Part shown: positions 25,372-34,432 of the stretch, piece by piece | How the letters are laid out: each line of letters opens with the position of its first letter | Position numbering within the stretch: position 1 is the first letter of the stretch | From: Holophagaceae bacterium | GTDB taxonomy: Bacteria; Acidobacteriota; Holophagae; Holophagales; Holophagaceae | Direction of reading: 5' to 3' | Assembly (NCBI GenBank): GCA_021286765.1 | Contig: JAJTBS010000001.1 | Location: 558,001 to 622,000 of the forward strand | DNA: 64,000 bases | Translations under genes and position numbers: made by a program | Notes under the pieces: model-generated | The model's database searches: none | What the model was told of the DNA's origin: nothing | What the model saw: only the letters and a program-made list of their open reading frames with translations

Positions 25372-27036
25372 ATGACCCGCCGCGAGCGCTGGACCCTGAT
25401 CCTCCTGTGGCTGGCCTTGGGCCTGCTCCCGCTGCTGGTGCGCCCGCTGTGGGAGCCGGACGAGGGGCGCTACGCCGAGATTCCGAGGGAGATGCTGGCG
25501 AGTGGGGATTGGCTGACCCCGCGCCTGAACGGCGTCCTCTACTTCGAGAAGCCGCCCCTGCAGTACTGGCTCTCGGCCATCGGCATGAAGCTCTTCGGCC
25601 TGAACGGCGCCGCGGCGCGGCTGCCCCTGGCCCTCGCCTCGGGCCTCATGATCTGGGCCGCCTGGCGGCTGGCGAAGCGCCTGGGCGCCCGGGACCCCCT
25701 CTGGGCGCCCTTCATGGCCGCCACGGGGCTGCTGTCCTTCCTGGTGGGCCAGCTGCTCACCCTGGACGCCCTCTTCAGCGCCTTCCTGGTGGCCGCCATC
25801 GCGGCCTTCGTGGAGGCCGCGGCGCGGCGCAGGGAAGGGCGCCCGGCCCAGGGCTGGACCCTGCTGACCTTCGTGCTGCTGGCCGGCGCCATGCTCACCA
25901 AGGGCCTGGCGGAGGTCATTCTCACCGGCGGCATCCTGGTCTTCTCCCTGGCCTTCGCCTGGAAGGATGCGGAGCTCCGCCGCGCGGTTCTGCGGACCGC
26001 CCTGGATCCCCTGGGCTGGCTGTTGTACCTGTCCCTGGTGGTGCCCTGGTTCTGGGCGGTGAACAAGGCCAACCCCGGCCATGCGGACTTCTTCTTCATC
26101 CACGAGCACTTCCGGCGCTTCCTCACCCACGAGCACGCGCGACAGGGCTCCAACAACTGGCTGCTGGACAAGCTCTACTTCCTCGGGGTCCTCGCCCTGG
26201 GGCTGCTGCCCTGGCTTTCAGCGACCGTGGTCGGCCTGAGGCGCAGCTGGACCTTCCTGACGGGCCGGGGCCCCCAGGGGCAGGACCACCTGGCCCGCTG
26301 GATCGTGGGTTTCACGGTCCTGGCCTTCCTGTGGCCCCTGGTCTTCTTCAGCGTCTCGGGCTCCAAGCTGCCGCCCTACATCCTGCCGGCCATCGTGCCC
26401 CTGGCGGCCCTGGCCTGCACCTTCGAGCGCGATGGCGAGGAGCGCCGGGCCCTGCGCCGCATGGGCTGGGAGCTGATCCTGCTGGGCGCCATCTTCCTGC
26501 TGGCGGCGGCCCTCTTCCGCAAGGACCTGGCCGGCCTCGGCTGGATGGTCGCCCTGGGTGCCGGTTTCGCCGGCCTCGGTGCCTGGGCGCTGCGACCCCG
26601 GGGGTTGACTGGCCCCCGGCTCATGGCGGCCCTGGGAACCGCCCTCTGGTTGCTGGTGCTGGCCGCCCAGGCCGCGGCGGGACCCGGCAAGTCCGTGGCG
26701 GAACTCGTGCGCAGCGTTCCCGGCGAAGCCCGCTGGATCAGCTACGGAACCTACTTCCAGGGCCTCCCCTTCTACGCCCGAACCCGGGTGGTGGTGGTGG
26801 CGGGCACGGGGGAACTGGCCTATGGCCGTGAGCGCCTCCCCGATGCAGCCCGCTGGTTCAACGAGGATCCCGCTTCGTTGGGTGCCATGGCCGATCAGCT
26901 GAAGGCGGAAGCACCCTCGAAGCCGGTGCTCGTCCTGGCCAAGGCCGCCAACTGGAAGCAGCTCAGCGCCGAGGAGAAGGGCCGCTGGGAAGAACTGGCA
27001 CGGAACCCCACAGCGGTGGTGGCGCGAAGGCGATAG
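25372..27036 (+). CDS. ArnT-like (GT39/GT83) membrane glycosyltransferase
   Basis: 554 residues with about ten or more membrane segments. The first periplasmic loop has WEPDEGRYAEIPREMLASGDWLTP, the Asp-Glu-x-Arg-Tyr-Ala-Glu pattern of ArnT, followed by FEKPPLQYW. ArnT enzymes move a sugar from undecaprenyl phosphate onto lipid A at the periplasmic face. A soluble C-terminal domain of about 150 residues follows the membrane part. It starts 22 bases after the epimerase gene. Sugar and acceptor cannot be read from the sequence; lipid A or another glycolipid is likely. Confidence 0.87.
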   Translation: MTRRERWTLILLWLALGLLPLLVRPLWEPDEGRYAEIPREMLASGDWLTPRLNGVLYFEKPPLQYWLSAIGMKLFGLNGAAARLPLALASGLMIWAAWRLAKRLGARDPLWAPFMAATGLLSFLVGQLLTLDALFSAFLVAAIAAFVEAAARRREGRPAQGWTLLTFVLLAGAMLTKGLAEVILTGGILVFSLAFAWKDAELRRAVLRTALDPLGWLLYLSLVVPWFWAVNKANPGHADFFFIHEHFRRFLTHEHARQGSNNWLLDKLYFLGVLALGLLPWLSATVVGLRRSWTFLTGRGPQGQDHLARWIVGFTVLAFLWPLVFFSVSGSKLPPYILPAIVPLAALACTFERDGEERRALRRMGWELILLGAIFLLAAALFRKDLAGLGWMVALGAGFAGLGAWALRPRGLTGPRLMAALGTALWLLVLAAQAAAGPGKSVAELVRSVPGEARWISYGTYFQGLPFYARTRVVVVAGTGELAYGRERLPDAARWFNEDPASLGAMADQLKAEAPSKPVLVLAKAANWKQLSAEEKGRWEELARNPTAVVARRR

Positions 27037-27055
27037 GGCAGGGCCCCGCTACAGC

Positions 27056-27334
27056 CTACTTCTTGACCGCCTCTTTCACCCCCTGCGCGGCTTCCTTGGC
27101 GCCCTTGGCCACACCCTTGGCGGCCGTCTTCGCCCCCTTGCCCACGGCCTTGCCGCCTTCCTTGGCCGCGCGACCTACGGCCTTGCCACCTTCCTTCGCG
27201 GCGTGGCCCACGGCTTTTCCGCCCGTCTTGGCGGCCTGGCCGACCTCCTTGCCCGCCTGCTTGAGGTCCTCCTTCACGCCATCGGCGGCGAGGGGAAGCG
27301 CGAGGAGGAGGGTGGCGATGAGGAGGGGTTTCAT
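27056..27334 (-). CDS. Small exported protein with 11-residue repeats (LEA/synuclein-like)
   Basis: 92 residues: a signal peptide (MKPLLIATLLLALPLAADG) followed by six tandem 11-residue units from residue 23 to 88, such as AAKTGGKAVGH, AAKEGGKAVGR and AAKEGGKAVGK, and a Lys-rich tail. It is strongly basic, Ala/Gly/Lys-rich and lacks aromatics and Cys. Eleven-residue repeats of this kind form amphipathic 11/3 helices in LEA group 3 proteins, apolipoproteins and alpha-synuclein, so membrane or anion binding, or desiccation-type protection, is plausible. It sits on the opposite strand between two ArnT-like genes. No name or function can be given. Confidence 0.72.
   Translation of the reverse strand: MKPLLIATLLLALPLAADGVKEDLKQAGKEVGQAAKTGGKAVGHAAKEGGKAVGRAAKEGGKAVGKGAKTAAKGVAKGAKEAAQGVKEAVKK
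27071..27268 (-). repeat. Six tandem 33-bp coding units
   Basis: In-frame DNA repeats of 33 bp encoding the 11-residue units of the small exported protein. The central three units are near-identical at DNA level (GCC-GCC-AAG-GAA-GGT/GGC-GGC-AAG patterns), the outer ones diverged. Recent expansion by slippage is a reasonable inference. Confidence 0.75.
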
Positions 27335-27387
27335 GGCTTCATTCTACGCCCTGGGCGGAAGGGCGGCTTCCAGGGGAAGATGGAGGG

Positions 27388-29100
27388 ATGGATGCGCCCC
27401 CGCCCCAGCCGACGCCCCGCTCTCCGCTCGCCGCGTGGCTGCGCGCCCACGCGCCGGAACTGCTCTTTGCGATCCTGCTGCTGGCCGTGCTCCCCATGCG
27501 CGACCTCTGGGCCCCGGATGAGCCGGATTTCGCCCAGTGTGTGAAGGAGATGCGCCTGCGGGGCGACTGGATCCTCCCCTACCTCAACGGCGTGCCCTAC
27601 AGCGAGAAGCCGATCCTCTACTACTGGGTGATGAAGGCCTCCTCGGTGCTGCTGGACGCGCTCACGGGCGGGTTCGGTTTCACCCAGGGCGTGGCGGCCT
27701 GGGCCCTGCGCCTGCCGTCGGTGGTCGCTGCCGTGGCCTTCCTTTCCGCCTTTCGGCGATGGGCCGCGCGCTTCCTGGAGCCTGGCCTCGCAGAGCCCGC
27801 AGCACTGATCCTGGCCACGACCCCCCTGTGGTTCTGGCAGAGCCAGTTCATCCAGATCGACCTGCTGTTTTCCGCCCTGCTGGCCTGGAGCTGGTTCTGC
27901 TGGCTGGGGGGGTACCTGCTGCTGCGCCGCCCCGGGGAGTCGGGCGCGTCCGACAGCCCCCGCCGCTGGTTCCTCAAGGCCTACTTCTGGCTGGCCCTGG
28001 CGTTCCTGGCGAAGGGGCCGCTGGCCCCGGTGCTCTCCGTGCTCGTGCTCGCCGCTTTCCTGGCCTGGCAGCGGGACTTCAAGGTCCTGCGCCGGGCGGG
28101 CATCGTGGCCGGTCTGGCCATCACGCTCCTGCTGGTCTCGCCCTGGTACATCGCCGCCGGCTTGAAGGGCGGTGCGCACTACGCCTATGAGCTGATCATC
28201 TTCCAGAACTTCGAGCGGGCCACCAAGGCCTGGGACCACATCCATCCCTGGTGGAAGTACGGCGAGTACCTCCTCGGCGACTTCTTCCCCTGGGTGCTTT
28301 GGCTTCCCGCGCTGGCCCTGCACGTGCGTCGGGAGCGCCTCCTGGCGGATCCCGCGACGCGTTTCCTCCTGCTGGCCTTCGCCGTCCCCTTCCTCTTCCT
28401 GAGCCTGGTGCAGAGCAAGCAGGGCAAGTACCTGCTCATGGGCTATCCCTTCCTGGCCCTGCTGCTCGCGGATCTGGCCCGCCGGGCGGAACCCGCCCGG
28501 ATCCGCCGCCTGGGTGGGTTGCTCGCCGGGGGCCTCGCCTTGCCCGCTGCGGCCCTGAGTGCGCTGGCCCTGGGGCTGGGTGGCGCCAAGGTACAGGCGC
28601 AGATCGCCCCCTTCCTCGGCCCCCTGCGCCTCATGGCCCTGGGCATGGGCGTGGGCACGGCCTTCGTGATGATCCAGGCGGTGCGGGGCCGGGGCAGCGG
28701 GCTCGTTCCGGGCGCGGCGCTGGCCCTGGGCCTCCTCTATCTGGTGGGGGGGACCTGGGGGTTCCGCCTGCTGGATCCCCCCAAGTCCTACCGCCGCTGG
28801 ACCACCGCGGTCCAGCCGCTCATCGCCGGCCGTCCCGTCTTCTACTGGCAGACCATCCGCAGCGGCGTCATGGTCTACACCGATCACCTCATGCCCGAAC
28901 TGCGCACCGCCAAGGCCCTGGAGTCCATGGATCCCGAGGCCCGCCTGGTGGCCCAGCGTGGCGAGTGGGAGCAGGACGCCTGGGGGATGACACCGGCCCT
29001 GCGGGCCCGCTTCGAGGTGCTGGCGGCCGTACCCACCGGGGGGGGTGAGATCCTGCTGCTGAAGAAACGACTGACGCCCACTCCCGAGGAGGCCCCGTGA
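27388..29100 (+). CDS. Second ArnT-like GT39-family membrane glycosyltransferase
   Basis: 570 residues, multi-pass. The first loop has WAPDEPDFAQCVKEMRLRGDWILPYLNG, then SEKPILYYWVMK, matching the position and shape of the ArnT catalytic loop but with Pro-Asp-Phe where ArnT has Thr/Gly-Arg-Tyr. It is a paralogue of the gene at 25372 and likely uses a lipid-linked sugar donor, perhaps with a different sugar or acceptor. The last four bases (GTGA) overlap the start of the small transporter gene, so they are translationally coupled. Confidence 0.85.
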   Translation: MDAPPPQPTPRSPLAAWLRAHAPELLFAILLLAVLPMRDLWAPDEPDFAQCVKEMRLRGDWILPYLNGVPYSEKPILYYWVMKASSVLLDALTGGFGFTQGVAAWALRLPSVVAAVAFLSAFRRWAARFLEPGLAEPAALILATTPLWFWQSQFIQIDLLFSALLAWSWFCWLGGYLLLRRPGESGASDSPRRWFLKAYFWLALAFLAKGPLAPVLSVLVLAAFLAWQRDFKVLRRAGIVAGLAITLLLVSPWYIAAGLKGGAHYAYELIIFQNFERATKAWDHIHPWWKYGEYLLGDFFPWVLWLPALALHVRRERLLADPATRFLLLAFAVPFLFLSLVQSKQGKYLLMGYPFLALLLADLARRAEPARIRRLGGLLAGGLALPAAALSALALGLGGAKVQAQIAPFLGPLRLMALGMGVGTAFVMIQAVRGRGSGLVPGAALALGLLYLVGGTWGFRLLDPPKSYRRWTTAVQPLIAGRPVFYWQTIRSGVMVYTDHLMPELRTAKALESMDPEARLVAQRGEWEQDAWGMTPALRARFEVLAAVPTGGGEILLLKKRLTPTPEEAP

Positions 29101-29474
29101 GCCCCAACCTGAAGGCCATCCCCCTCATCGTGCTGGGAGTACTGCTCAATGCCGCCGCCCAGATCTGTCTGAAGAAGGGCCTGCAGGCGGCCGGGGGCAT
29201 GCAGCTGGCCGCGGGCCCGCTGTTCCGCCTCCTTCTCGAGCCCTGGGTCATCGCGGGCCTGGCCTGCTACGCCGTGAGCGTGGTCGTCTGGCTTGGCGCC
29301 CTCTCCATGGTCCAGGTGAACTACGCCTATCCCTTCCTCGCCCTGGGTTTCATCGCCAACGCCCTCATGGCTCGCGCCTTCCTGGGCGAGGCCATGACGC
29401 CCATGCGCTGGGTGGCCCTCGCGGTCATCGTGGTGGGCGTGGGCTTGCAGGCACTGAGTGGACGGGGGCATTGA
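29097..29474 (+). CDS. Small EamA/SMR-type transporter (ArnE/ArnF-like)
   Basis: 125 residues with four hydrophobic segments, the size and layout of small multidrug resistance proteins. Motifs: LGVLLNAAAQICLKKGLQ in helix 1 and SMVQVNYAYPFLALGFIANAL in helix 3, resembling ArnE/ArnF, the flippase for aminoarabinose-phosphoundecaprenol. The classic SMR Glu of helix 1 is replaced by an Asn/Gln-rich stretch, again as in ArnE/F. The GTG start overlaps the preceding glycosyltransferase stop. Position next to ArnT-like genes supports a role in flipping a lipid-linked sugar rather than drug efflux. Confidence 0.82.
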   Translation: MSPNLKAIPLIVLGVLLNAAAQICLKKGLQAAGGMQLAAGPLFRLLLEPWVIAGLACYAVSVVVWLGALSMVQVNYAYPFLALGFIANALMARAFLGEAMTPMRWVALAVIVVGVGLQALSGRGH

Positions 29475-29631
29475 GGCGAGTGGAAACCGCCAGGCTTTGA
29501 TCTTCCCGGCCGACCCCCTTCATCGGGAATCGGCGCCGCCCTTGGTATCCTGATCCCACCGTCTGCGCTGGAAGGGACTCCCAGGGGCATCCCCCGGACT
29601 GGGACGGCATGTTCATCTCTGGAGGCCCAGC

Positions 29632-31077
29632 GTGTGCGGCATTGCAGGTGTGTTTGAAGCTGAAGGCGCCGCCGGGCTCATCGCGTCGATCTTGTTCGCC
29701 ATCCAGCATCGGGGGCAGGAGAGCTGTGGCGCCGCCGCCCGGGAGGCGGGCGGGCGCATCGTGGGCCACAAGGGCATGGGCCTCGTGAAGCAGGTCCTGG
29801 ACGAGGAGGTCCAGGCGCGCCTCTCGGGCGCCACGGCCATCGGCCATGTCCGCTACCCCACCGCCGGCTGCAGCGACGTGGTGAACGCCCAGCCCCACCT
29901 CATCGAGCTGGCCGAGGGCCCCATCATGGCCATCTCCTCCAACGGGGACCTCATCAACTACGGGGAGGTCCGCGGCCGCCTGGAGCGCGAGGGCGTGGTG
30001 TTCAAGAGCGACAACGACGCCGAGCTCATCGGCCGCCTCATCGCCATGTACCACGTGCGGGGCCTGGACATCGAGGCGGCCATCGCCCGGGTGCAGTCCG
30101 AGCTGAAGGGGGCCTTCTCCACGGTGCTGATGTACCGCGACCGCCTCTATGCCTTTCGGGATCCTCACGGCTTCCGCCCCATGGTCATGGGCCACTTGAC
30201 CCACGAGGGCGAGGGCGAACCACCCAGCGAAGGGATCGTGTTCTCCTCCGAGTCCTGCGGCTTCGGCATCGTCGGCGCGCGGCTGCTGCGGGAAGTCCTC
30301 CCGGGGCAGATCCTCCGGCTCGAGAAGGGGCAGCCCTTGCGGTCCGTCTGGCACGCGCCCCTCCAGCCCCGGCACTGCGTCTTCGAGCTCATCTACTTCT
30401 CGCGGCCGGACAGCAGCCACTTCGGCGAGAGCGTGTACCAGACCCGCCAGCGCATCGGCGCCTGCATGGCCGCCAAGGACGGGGCCCTCGCCAACGGCGA
30501 CGACCTGGTGGTGATGCCCGTGCCCGACAGCTCCAACTTCATCGCCCTGGGCTACGCCAAGGCCAAGGGTGCCGAGTTCGGGATGGGCCTGCTGCGCAAC
30601 CACTATGTGGGGCGGACCTTCATCAAGCCCACCCAGGCGAGCCGGGACGAGGGGGTGAAGCAGAAATTCAATCCGCTGCCGGACTTCTTCCCGGGCAAGC
30701 GGGTGGTGCTCATCGACGACTCCATCGTGCGGGGCACCAGCCTGCGGAAGCTCGTGCGGATGGTCCGCCAGGCCGGCGCCAAGGAGATCCACGTCCGCAT
30801 CGGCTCGCCCAAGGTGATCGGCCCCTGCTTCTACGGCATCGACACCCCCACTCGCGAGGAGCTCATCGCCAACCGCATGTCGGAGGCGGAGATCCGGGAT
30901 TACCTCGGTGCCGACAGCCTGAGCTGGCTCGACGTGGTGGACTTCGAGGCCATCCTGCCCGGCCGCCGCCAGGGCTTCTGCACCGCCTGCTTCGACCTGG
31001 ACTACATCTACCCGCCCGAGGGCTTCGCCACGAAGACCAATGCCCCGGCGGCGAGGGAAACTCAACCTGTGGGCTGA
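29632..31077 (+). CDS. purF: Amidophosphoribosyltransferase
   Basis: 481 residues. It makes phosphoribosylamine from PRPP and glutamine, the first step of purine synthesis. The mature-type N-terminus MCGIAGVF gives the glutaminase nucleophile Cys at residue 2; no propeptide is encoded. Family blocks: [31 protein letters not shown], and the PRPP motif [13 protein letters not shown]. Cys residues in [30 protein letters not shown] and CTACF match the four ligands of the Bacillus-type [4Fe-4S] form, which senses oxygen. It stands alone after a 157-bp gap with no recognised purine riboswitch. Confidence 0.95.
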   Translation: MCGIAGVFEAEGAAGLIASILFAIQHRGQESCGAAAREAGGRIVGHKGMGLVKQVLDEEVQARLSGATAIGHVRYPTAGCSDVVNAQPHLIELAEGPIMAISSNGDLINYGEVRGRLEREGVVFKSDNDAELIGRLIAMYHVRGLDIEAAIARVQSELKGAFSTVLMYRDRLYAFRDPHGFRPMVMGHLTHEGEGEPPSEGIVFSSESCGFGIVGARLLREVLPGQILRLEKGQPLRSVWHAPLQPRHCVFELIYFSRPDSSHFGESVYQTRQRIGACMAAKDGALANGDDLVVMPVPDSSNFIALGYAKAKGAEFGMGLLRNHYVGRTFIKPTQASRDEGVKQKFNPLPDFFPGKRVVLIDDSIVRGTSLRKLVRMVRQAGAKEIHVRIGSPKVIGPCFYGIDTPTREELIANRMSEAEIRDYLGADSLSWLDVVDFEAILPGRRQGFCTACFDLDYIYPPEGFATKTNAPAARETQPVG

Positions 31078-31211
31078 CGAGGCCGATGGCGGGAGACAGG
31101 AGACCCCCTCAGGGAAGCTCTGCCGGGAGGTTCGGGCCGCATCCTTGGCGACCGGGACCGCTTGACCGCACTGACCCTGGATCGCCCCCGTCCAGCCGTT
31201 CCAACAACCCC

Positions 31212-33422
31212 ATGAACCCACCGTCAGGCAAACCTACCGGAAACGCTCGAAGCCGATTCGGCACCAGCCAGCTGGCCGTGGGCCTAGGCGTCCTGCTCAT
31301 CCTTCTGGTGGTCGCCGCCACGGTTGGATCCATCTTCATCCTCCGGGGACGGGAAGTGGCCTTGTGGCAGAAGCAGATGAGCAGCCACTCGCTCGTGCTG
31401 GCGGAACACGCCTTCCAGAACATGGCGACGGCCACCCTCGCCCTGGATGGCATCGCCGACCGCGTCCGGGCCGCGAGGATCGAGGATCCGGGCGAGTTCC
31501 GCCGGCGGTTGGGTGGCCACGACACCTTCCAGATGCTTCGGGAGCGGACCGAGGGCATGCCCCAGGTGGATGTGGCCACCATCGTCGCGGCCAACGGCGA
31601 TGTCATCAACTTCACCCGGAGCTACCCGGCTCCACCGATCAACCTGCAGGACCGGGACTACTTCCAGGCCCGCCTCAAGAATCCGGAGATGGGCGCGTTC
31701 ATCAGCATCCCCGTGCGCAACAAGGGCAACGGCAAGTGGGTCTTCTACATCAGCCGGCGCATGCAGAACGCGCGGGGGGAATTTCTCGGGCTGGTCCTGG
31801 TGGGCATGTCGGTGGAGGTCTTCACCGACTTCTACCGCCGCTTCGGATCAAATCTGGGTGAGGGCGCCTCCATCTCCCTCTACCGTGACGATTTCACCCT
31901 GCTCACCCGCTGGCCGCAGGTGGAGAGCCAGATCGGCCAGCGCAACGTGAGCGGGTCCACCTATGCCATCGTGGGCCTGCAGGGGAAGTCCTCAGGCACC
32001 CTGTACACCAAGGACCGACGCCAGGCCGAGAACCGGCCCGTGGCGCGCCTCGGGGCGGCCAGGGTGGTGGACCGCTACCCCCTCATCATCAACCTCACCC
32101 TCACGGAAGCCTACTTTCTCGCCAATTGGCGGCACCTGAGCCAAGTCATCCTGGTGGCGGCCACGCTCAGCCTGGCCCTCATCCTCGCGGCCCTCACCGT
32201 CCTGGTCCGGGCCATCCGCCAGCGCGAGGCAGACATGGCCGAAACGCTGGAACTCAAGCGCATGGCCGAGGCTGCGAACGCCTCCAAGTCCATCTTCCTG
32301 GCGACCATGAGCCACGAGATCCGGACCCCCATGAATGGGGTGCTGGGCATGTCGGAGTTGCTGCTCCACACCCGCCTGGACAAGGAGCAGAGCGAGTACG
32401 TGCAGACGGTGCTGGCCTCCGGCCGGCACCTCCTTTCCATCATCGACGAGATCCTGGACTTCTCGAAGATCGAGGCCGAGAAGATGGAGTTGGAGAGCGT
32501 GCCCTTCGACCCGAGGGCGCTGGTGACGGACTTGACGGCGCTCTTCTCGGAAAACTGCCGGAAGAAGGGGCTGGGGCTGGACACCCTCCTGGCGCCTGAG
32601 GTGCCGAATTGGGTCCTGGGTGACCCCGGAAGGCTCCGCCAGGTGCTCACCAACTTCATCAGCAATGCCATCAAGTTCACGGAGTCCGGGCGGGTTTCCG
32701 TGGCGGTCTCCTGTGTGGAGGGTCCCCTGCTGCGCTTCTCGGTGCGGGATACGGGCATCGGCCTTGAACCGGGGGACGCGTCCCGCCTCTTCAACCCGTT
32801 CACCCAGGCCGATGGGACCATCACGCGCCGTTACGGCGGAACAGGCCTCGGCCTGGCCATCTGCCGGGGGCTCGTGGAGCTGATGGGGGGACGCATCGGC
32901 GTGGAGAGCAGCCCCGGCAAGGGGTCGGAGTTCTTCATGGAGGCCGCCTTCCCCCTGGCTGGCGGGGACGCCCACCGGGCCCGCCCCCTGGAACCCGTGA
33001 CGGGATCGCTGGCGGGCCGAGATCGGGCGATCCATGTCCTGCTGGCCGAAGACAACCCGGTCAACCAGAAGCTGGCCGGTACCCTCCTGACCAAGTTGGG
33101 CTGCACCTTCGTCCTGGTCGAAAACGGGCTGGAGGCCGCCGAGGCCAGGACGGGCGGGGCCTTCGACCTGATCCTCATGGACTGCATGATGCCCGGCGTG
33201 GACGGCTATGAAGCCACCCGGCGCATCCGGCAGTGGGAGTCGGAGTGGTCCCTGCCGAGGGTTCCCATCGTCGCCCTCACGGCCAATGCCACGCAGGCGG
33301 ACGTCAATGAATGTCTGGCGGCGGGCATGGACGATTTCCTCAGCAAGCCCTATACCGCCAGGCTGCTCATGGAGAAGCTGGCCAAGTGGGCTGAGCCGGA
33401 AGACCCGCTGCGGGATGCCTGA
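31212..33422 (+). CDS. Cache-domain hybrid sensor histidine kinase
   Basis: 736 residues from the ATG at 31212; the frame is open to 31086 but the upstream part is Pro/Ser/Arg-rich, non-conserved-looking sequence. The first membrane segment (about 20-45) is followed by a periplasmic Cache-like domain ([22 protein letters not shown] is typical) and a second membrane segment near 310-335. The phospho-acceptor His is in [15 protein letters not shown], followed by an ATPase domain ([28 protein letters not shown]). The C-terminal receiver has acidic AEDNPVN, the acceptor Asp in [10 protein letters not shown] and the Lys in LSKPY. No HPt domain or output regulator is adjacent. Confidence 0.92.
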   Translation: MNPPSGKPTGNARSRFGTSQLAVGLGVLLILLVVAATVGSIFILRGREVALWQKQMSSHSLVLAEHAFQNMATATLALDGIADRVRAARIEDPGEFRRRLGGHDTFQMLRERTEGMPQVDVATIVAANGDVINFTRSYPAPPINLQDRDYFQARLKNPEMGAFISIPVRNKGNGKWVFYISRRMQNARGEFLGLVLVGMSVEVFTDFYRRFGSNLGEGASISLYRDDFTLLTRWPQVESQIGQRNVSGSTYAIVGLQGKSSGTLYTKDRRQAENRPVARLGAARVVDRYPLIINLTLTEAYFLANWRHLSQVILVAATLSLALILAALTVLVRAIRQREADMAETLELKRMAEAANASKSIFLATMSHEIRTPMNGVLGMSELLLHTRLDKEQSEYVQTVLASGRHLLSIIDEILDFSKIEAEKMELESVPFDPRALVTDLTALFSENCRKKGLGLDTLLAPEVPNWVLGDPGRLRQVLTNFISNAIKFTESGRVSVAVSCVEGPLLRFSVRDTGIGLEPGDASRLFNPFTQADGTITRRYGGTGLGLAICRGLVELMGGRIGVESSPGKGSEFFMEAAFPLAGGDAHRARPLEPVTGSLAGRDRAIHVLLAEDNPVNQKLAGTLLTKLGCTFVLVENGLEAAEARTGGAFDLILMDCMMPGVDGYEATRRIRQWESEWSLPRVPIVALTANATQADVNECLAAGMDDFLSKPYTARLLMEKLAKWAEPEDPLRDA

Positions 33423-33436
33423 GGTGCCCCGGCGGG

Positions 33437-34432
33437 TCAGCGGCAGAGGGCCGTCAGCACGCCAGAGCGCAGCTCATTGGCGCCGTACACGCCACAGTCC
33501 AGCACCAGGCTGGTGACGAGGTCCACGGGGGTGACGTCGAAGCTGGGATTCCAGGCGGGCATGCCCTCGGGAGCCCAGCGCAGGGCGCCGTAGCCGAGGA
33601 CTTCGGCCTCGCCGCGCAGCTCGATGGGGATGGCCGCGCCGTTCGGACAGGCCAGGTCCACCGTGGAGAAGGGGGCCACGGGATGGAAAGGCACGCCGTG
33701 GTGCCGAGCCTGCACGGCGAGACCGTAGGTACCAACCTTGTTGGCGAAGTCGCCGTTGGCGGCCACCCGGTCCGAACCCACCAGCACCCGCTGCACCTTG
33801 CGGTCGCGCAGCAGCAGGGCCGCCATGCTGTCGGTGATGAGCGTCGAGGGGATTCCGAGCTTCCGCAGCTCCCAGGCCGTGAGGCGGCCTCCCTGAAGCA
33901 GGGGGCGGGTCTCGTCCGCGTACACGTGGATGCGCTTGCCCTGTTCGTGGGCCCGGCGGATGACGCCCAGCGCGGTGCCGATGCCCGCGGTGGCGAGCCC
34001 CCCGGTGTTGCAGTGGGTGAGCAGGCCCTCGCCATCCTGGATGAGCTCGGCCCCATGTCGGGCCATGCCTTCGCAGAGCCGCACATCCTCCTCGAAGATG
34101 GCCTGGGCTTCACGCACCGGGTCGCTGACAGCCTTCATGCGCTCCATGGCCCACATGAGGTTCACGGCCGTGGGCCTGGCCGCGCGCAGGGCCGAGCAGG
34201 CAGCGGCGTACTCGGAGGCCGAGGCGCCCCGGTGGGCGAAGGTGGCCAGGCAAGTGGCCGCCGCCACGCCGATGAGCGGCGCGCCCCGTACGGCCAGCCG
34301 CTGGATGAGGCCGATCATGGCCTCCGGCTGGCTGCCGTCCAGCCAGACTTCCCCATCCGGCAGCTGCGTCTGGTCCAGCACCCAGAGGGTGCGGCCGTCA
34401 TGTCTGAGGCCAAGGGAGTCGAAGGGGTTCAT
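33437..34432 (-). CDS. mtnA: S-methyl-5-thioribose-1-phosphate isomerase
   Basis: 331 residues. It converts methylthioribose-1-phosphate (or 5-deoxyribose-1-phosphate) to the ribulose form. Blocks seen: RLAVRGAPLIGVAAA, NLMWAMERM, the catalytic Cys in LLTHCNTGGLATAG, VYADETRPLLQG, and the catalytic Asp in VGSDRVAANGDFANKVGTY, then FDVTPVDLVT. Length is slightly below the usual 340-350. The start overlaps the stop of the class II aldolase gene by one base, so the two form an operon with the aldolase first. No mtnC, mtnD, mtnK or mtnP is nearby. Confidence 0.94.
   Translation of the reverse strand: MNPFDSLGLRHDGRTLWVLDQTQLPDGEVWLDGSQPEAMIGLIQRLAVRGAPLIGVAAATCLATFAHRGASASEYAAACSALRAARPTAVNLMWAMERMKAVSDPVREAQAIFEEDVRLCEGMARHGAELIQDGEGLLTHCNTGGLATAGIGTALGVIRRAHEQGKRIHVYADETRPLLQGGRLTAWELRKLGIPSTLITDSMAALLLRDRKVQRVLVGSDRVAANGDFANKVGTYGLAVQARHHGVPFHPVAPFSTVDLACPNGAAIPIELRGEAEVLGYGALRWAPEGMPAWNPSFDVTPVDLVTSLVLDCGVYGANELRSGVLTALCR

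Noticed and set aside
27071-27268. Tandem 33-bp repeats considered as a CRISPR array
   Set aside because: Units are contiguous without spacers and encode an in-frame protein repeat; no cas genes are present.
29475-29631. Possible purine riboswitch before purF
   Set aside because: No conserved purine or PRPP aptamer pattern or terminator was found in the 157-base gap.
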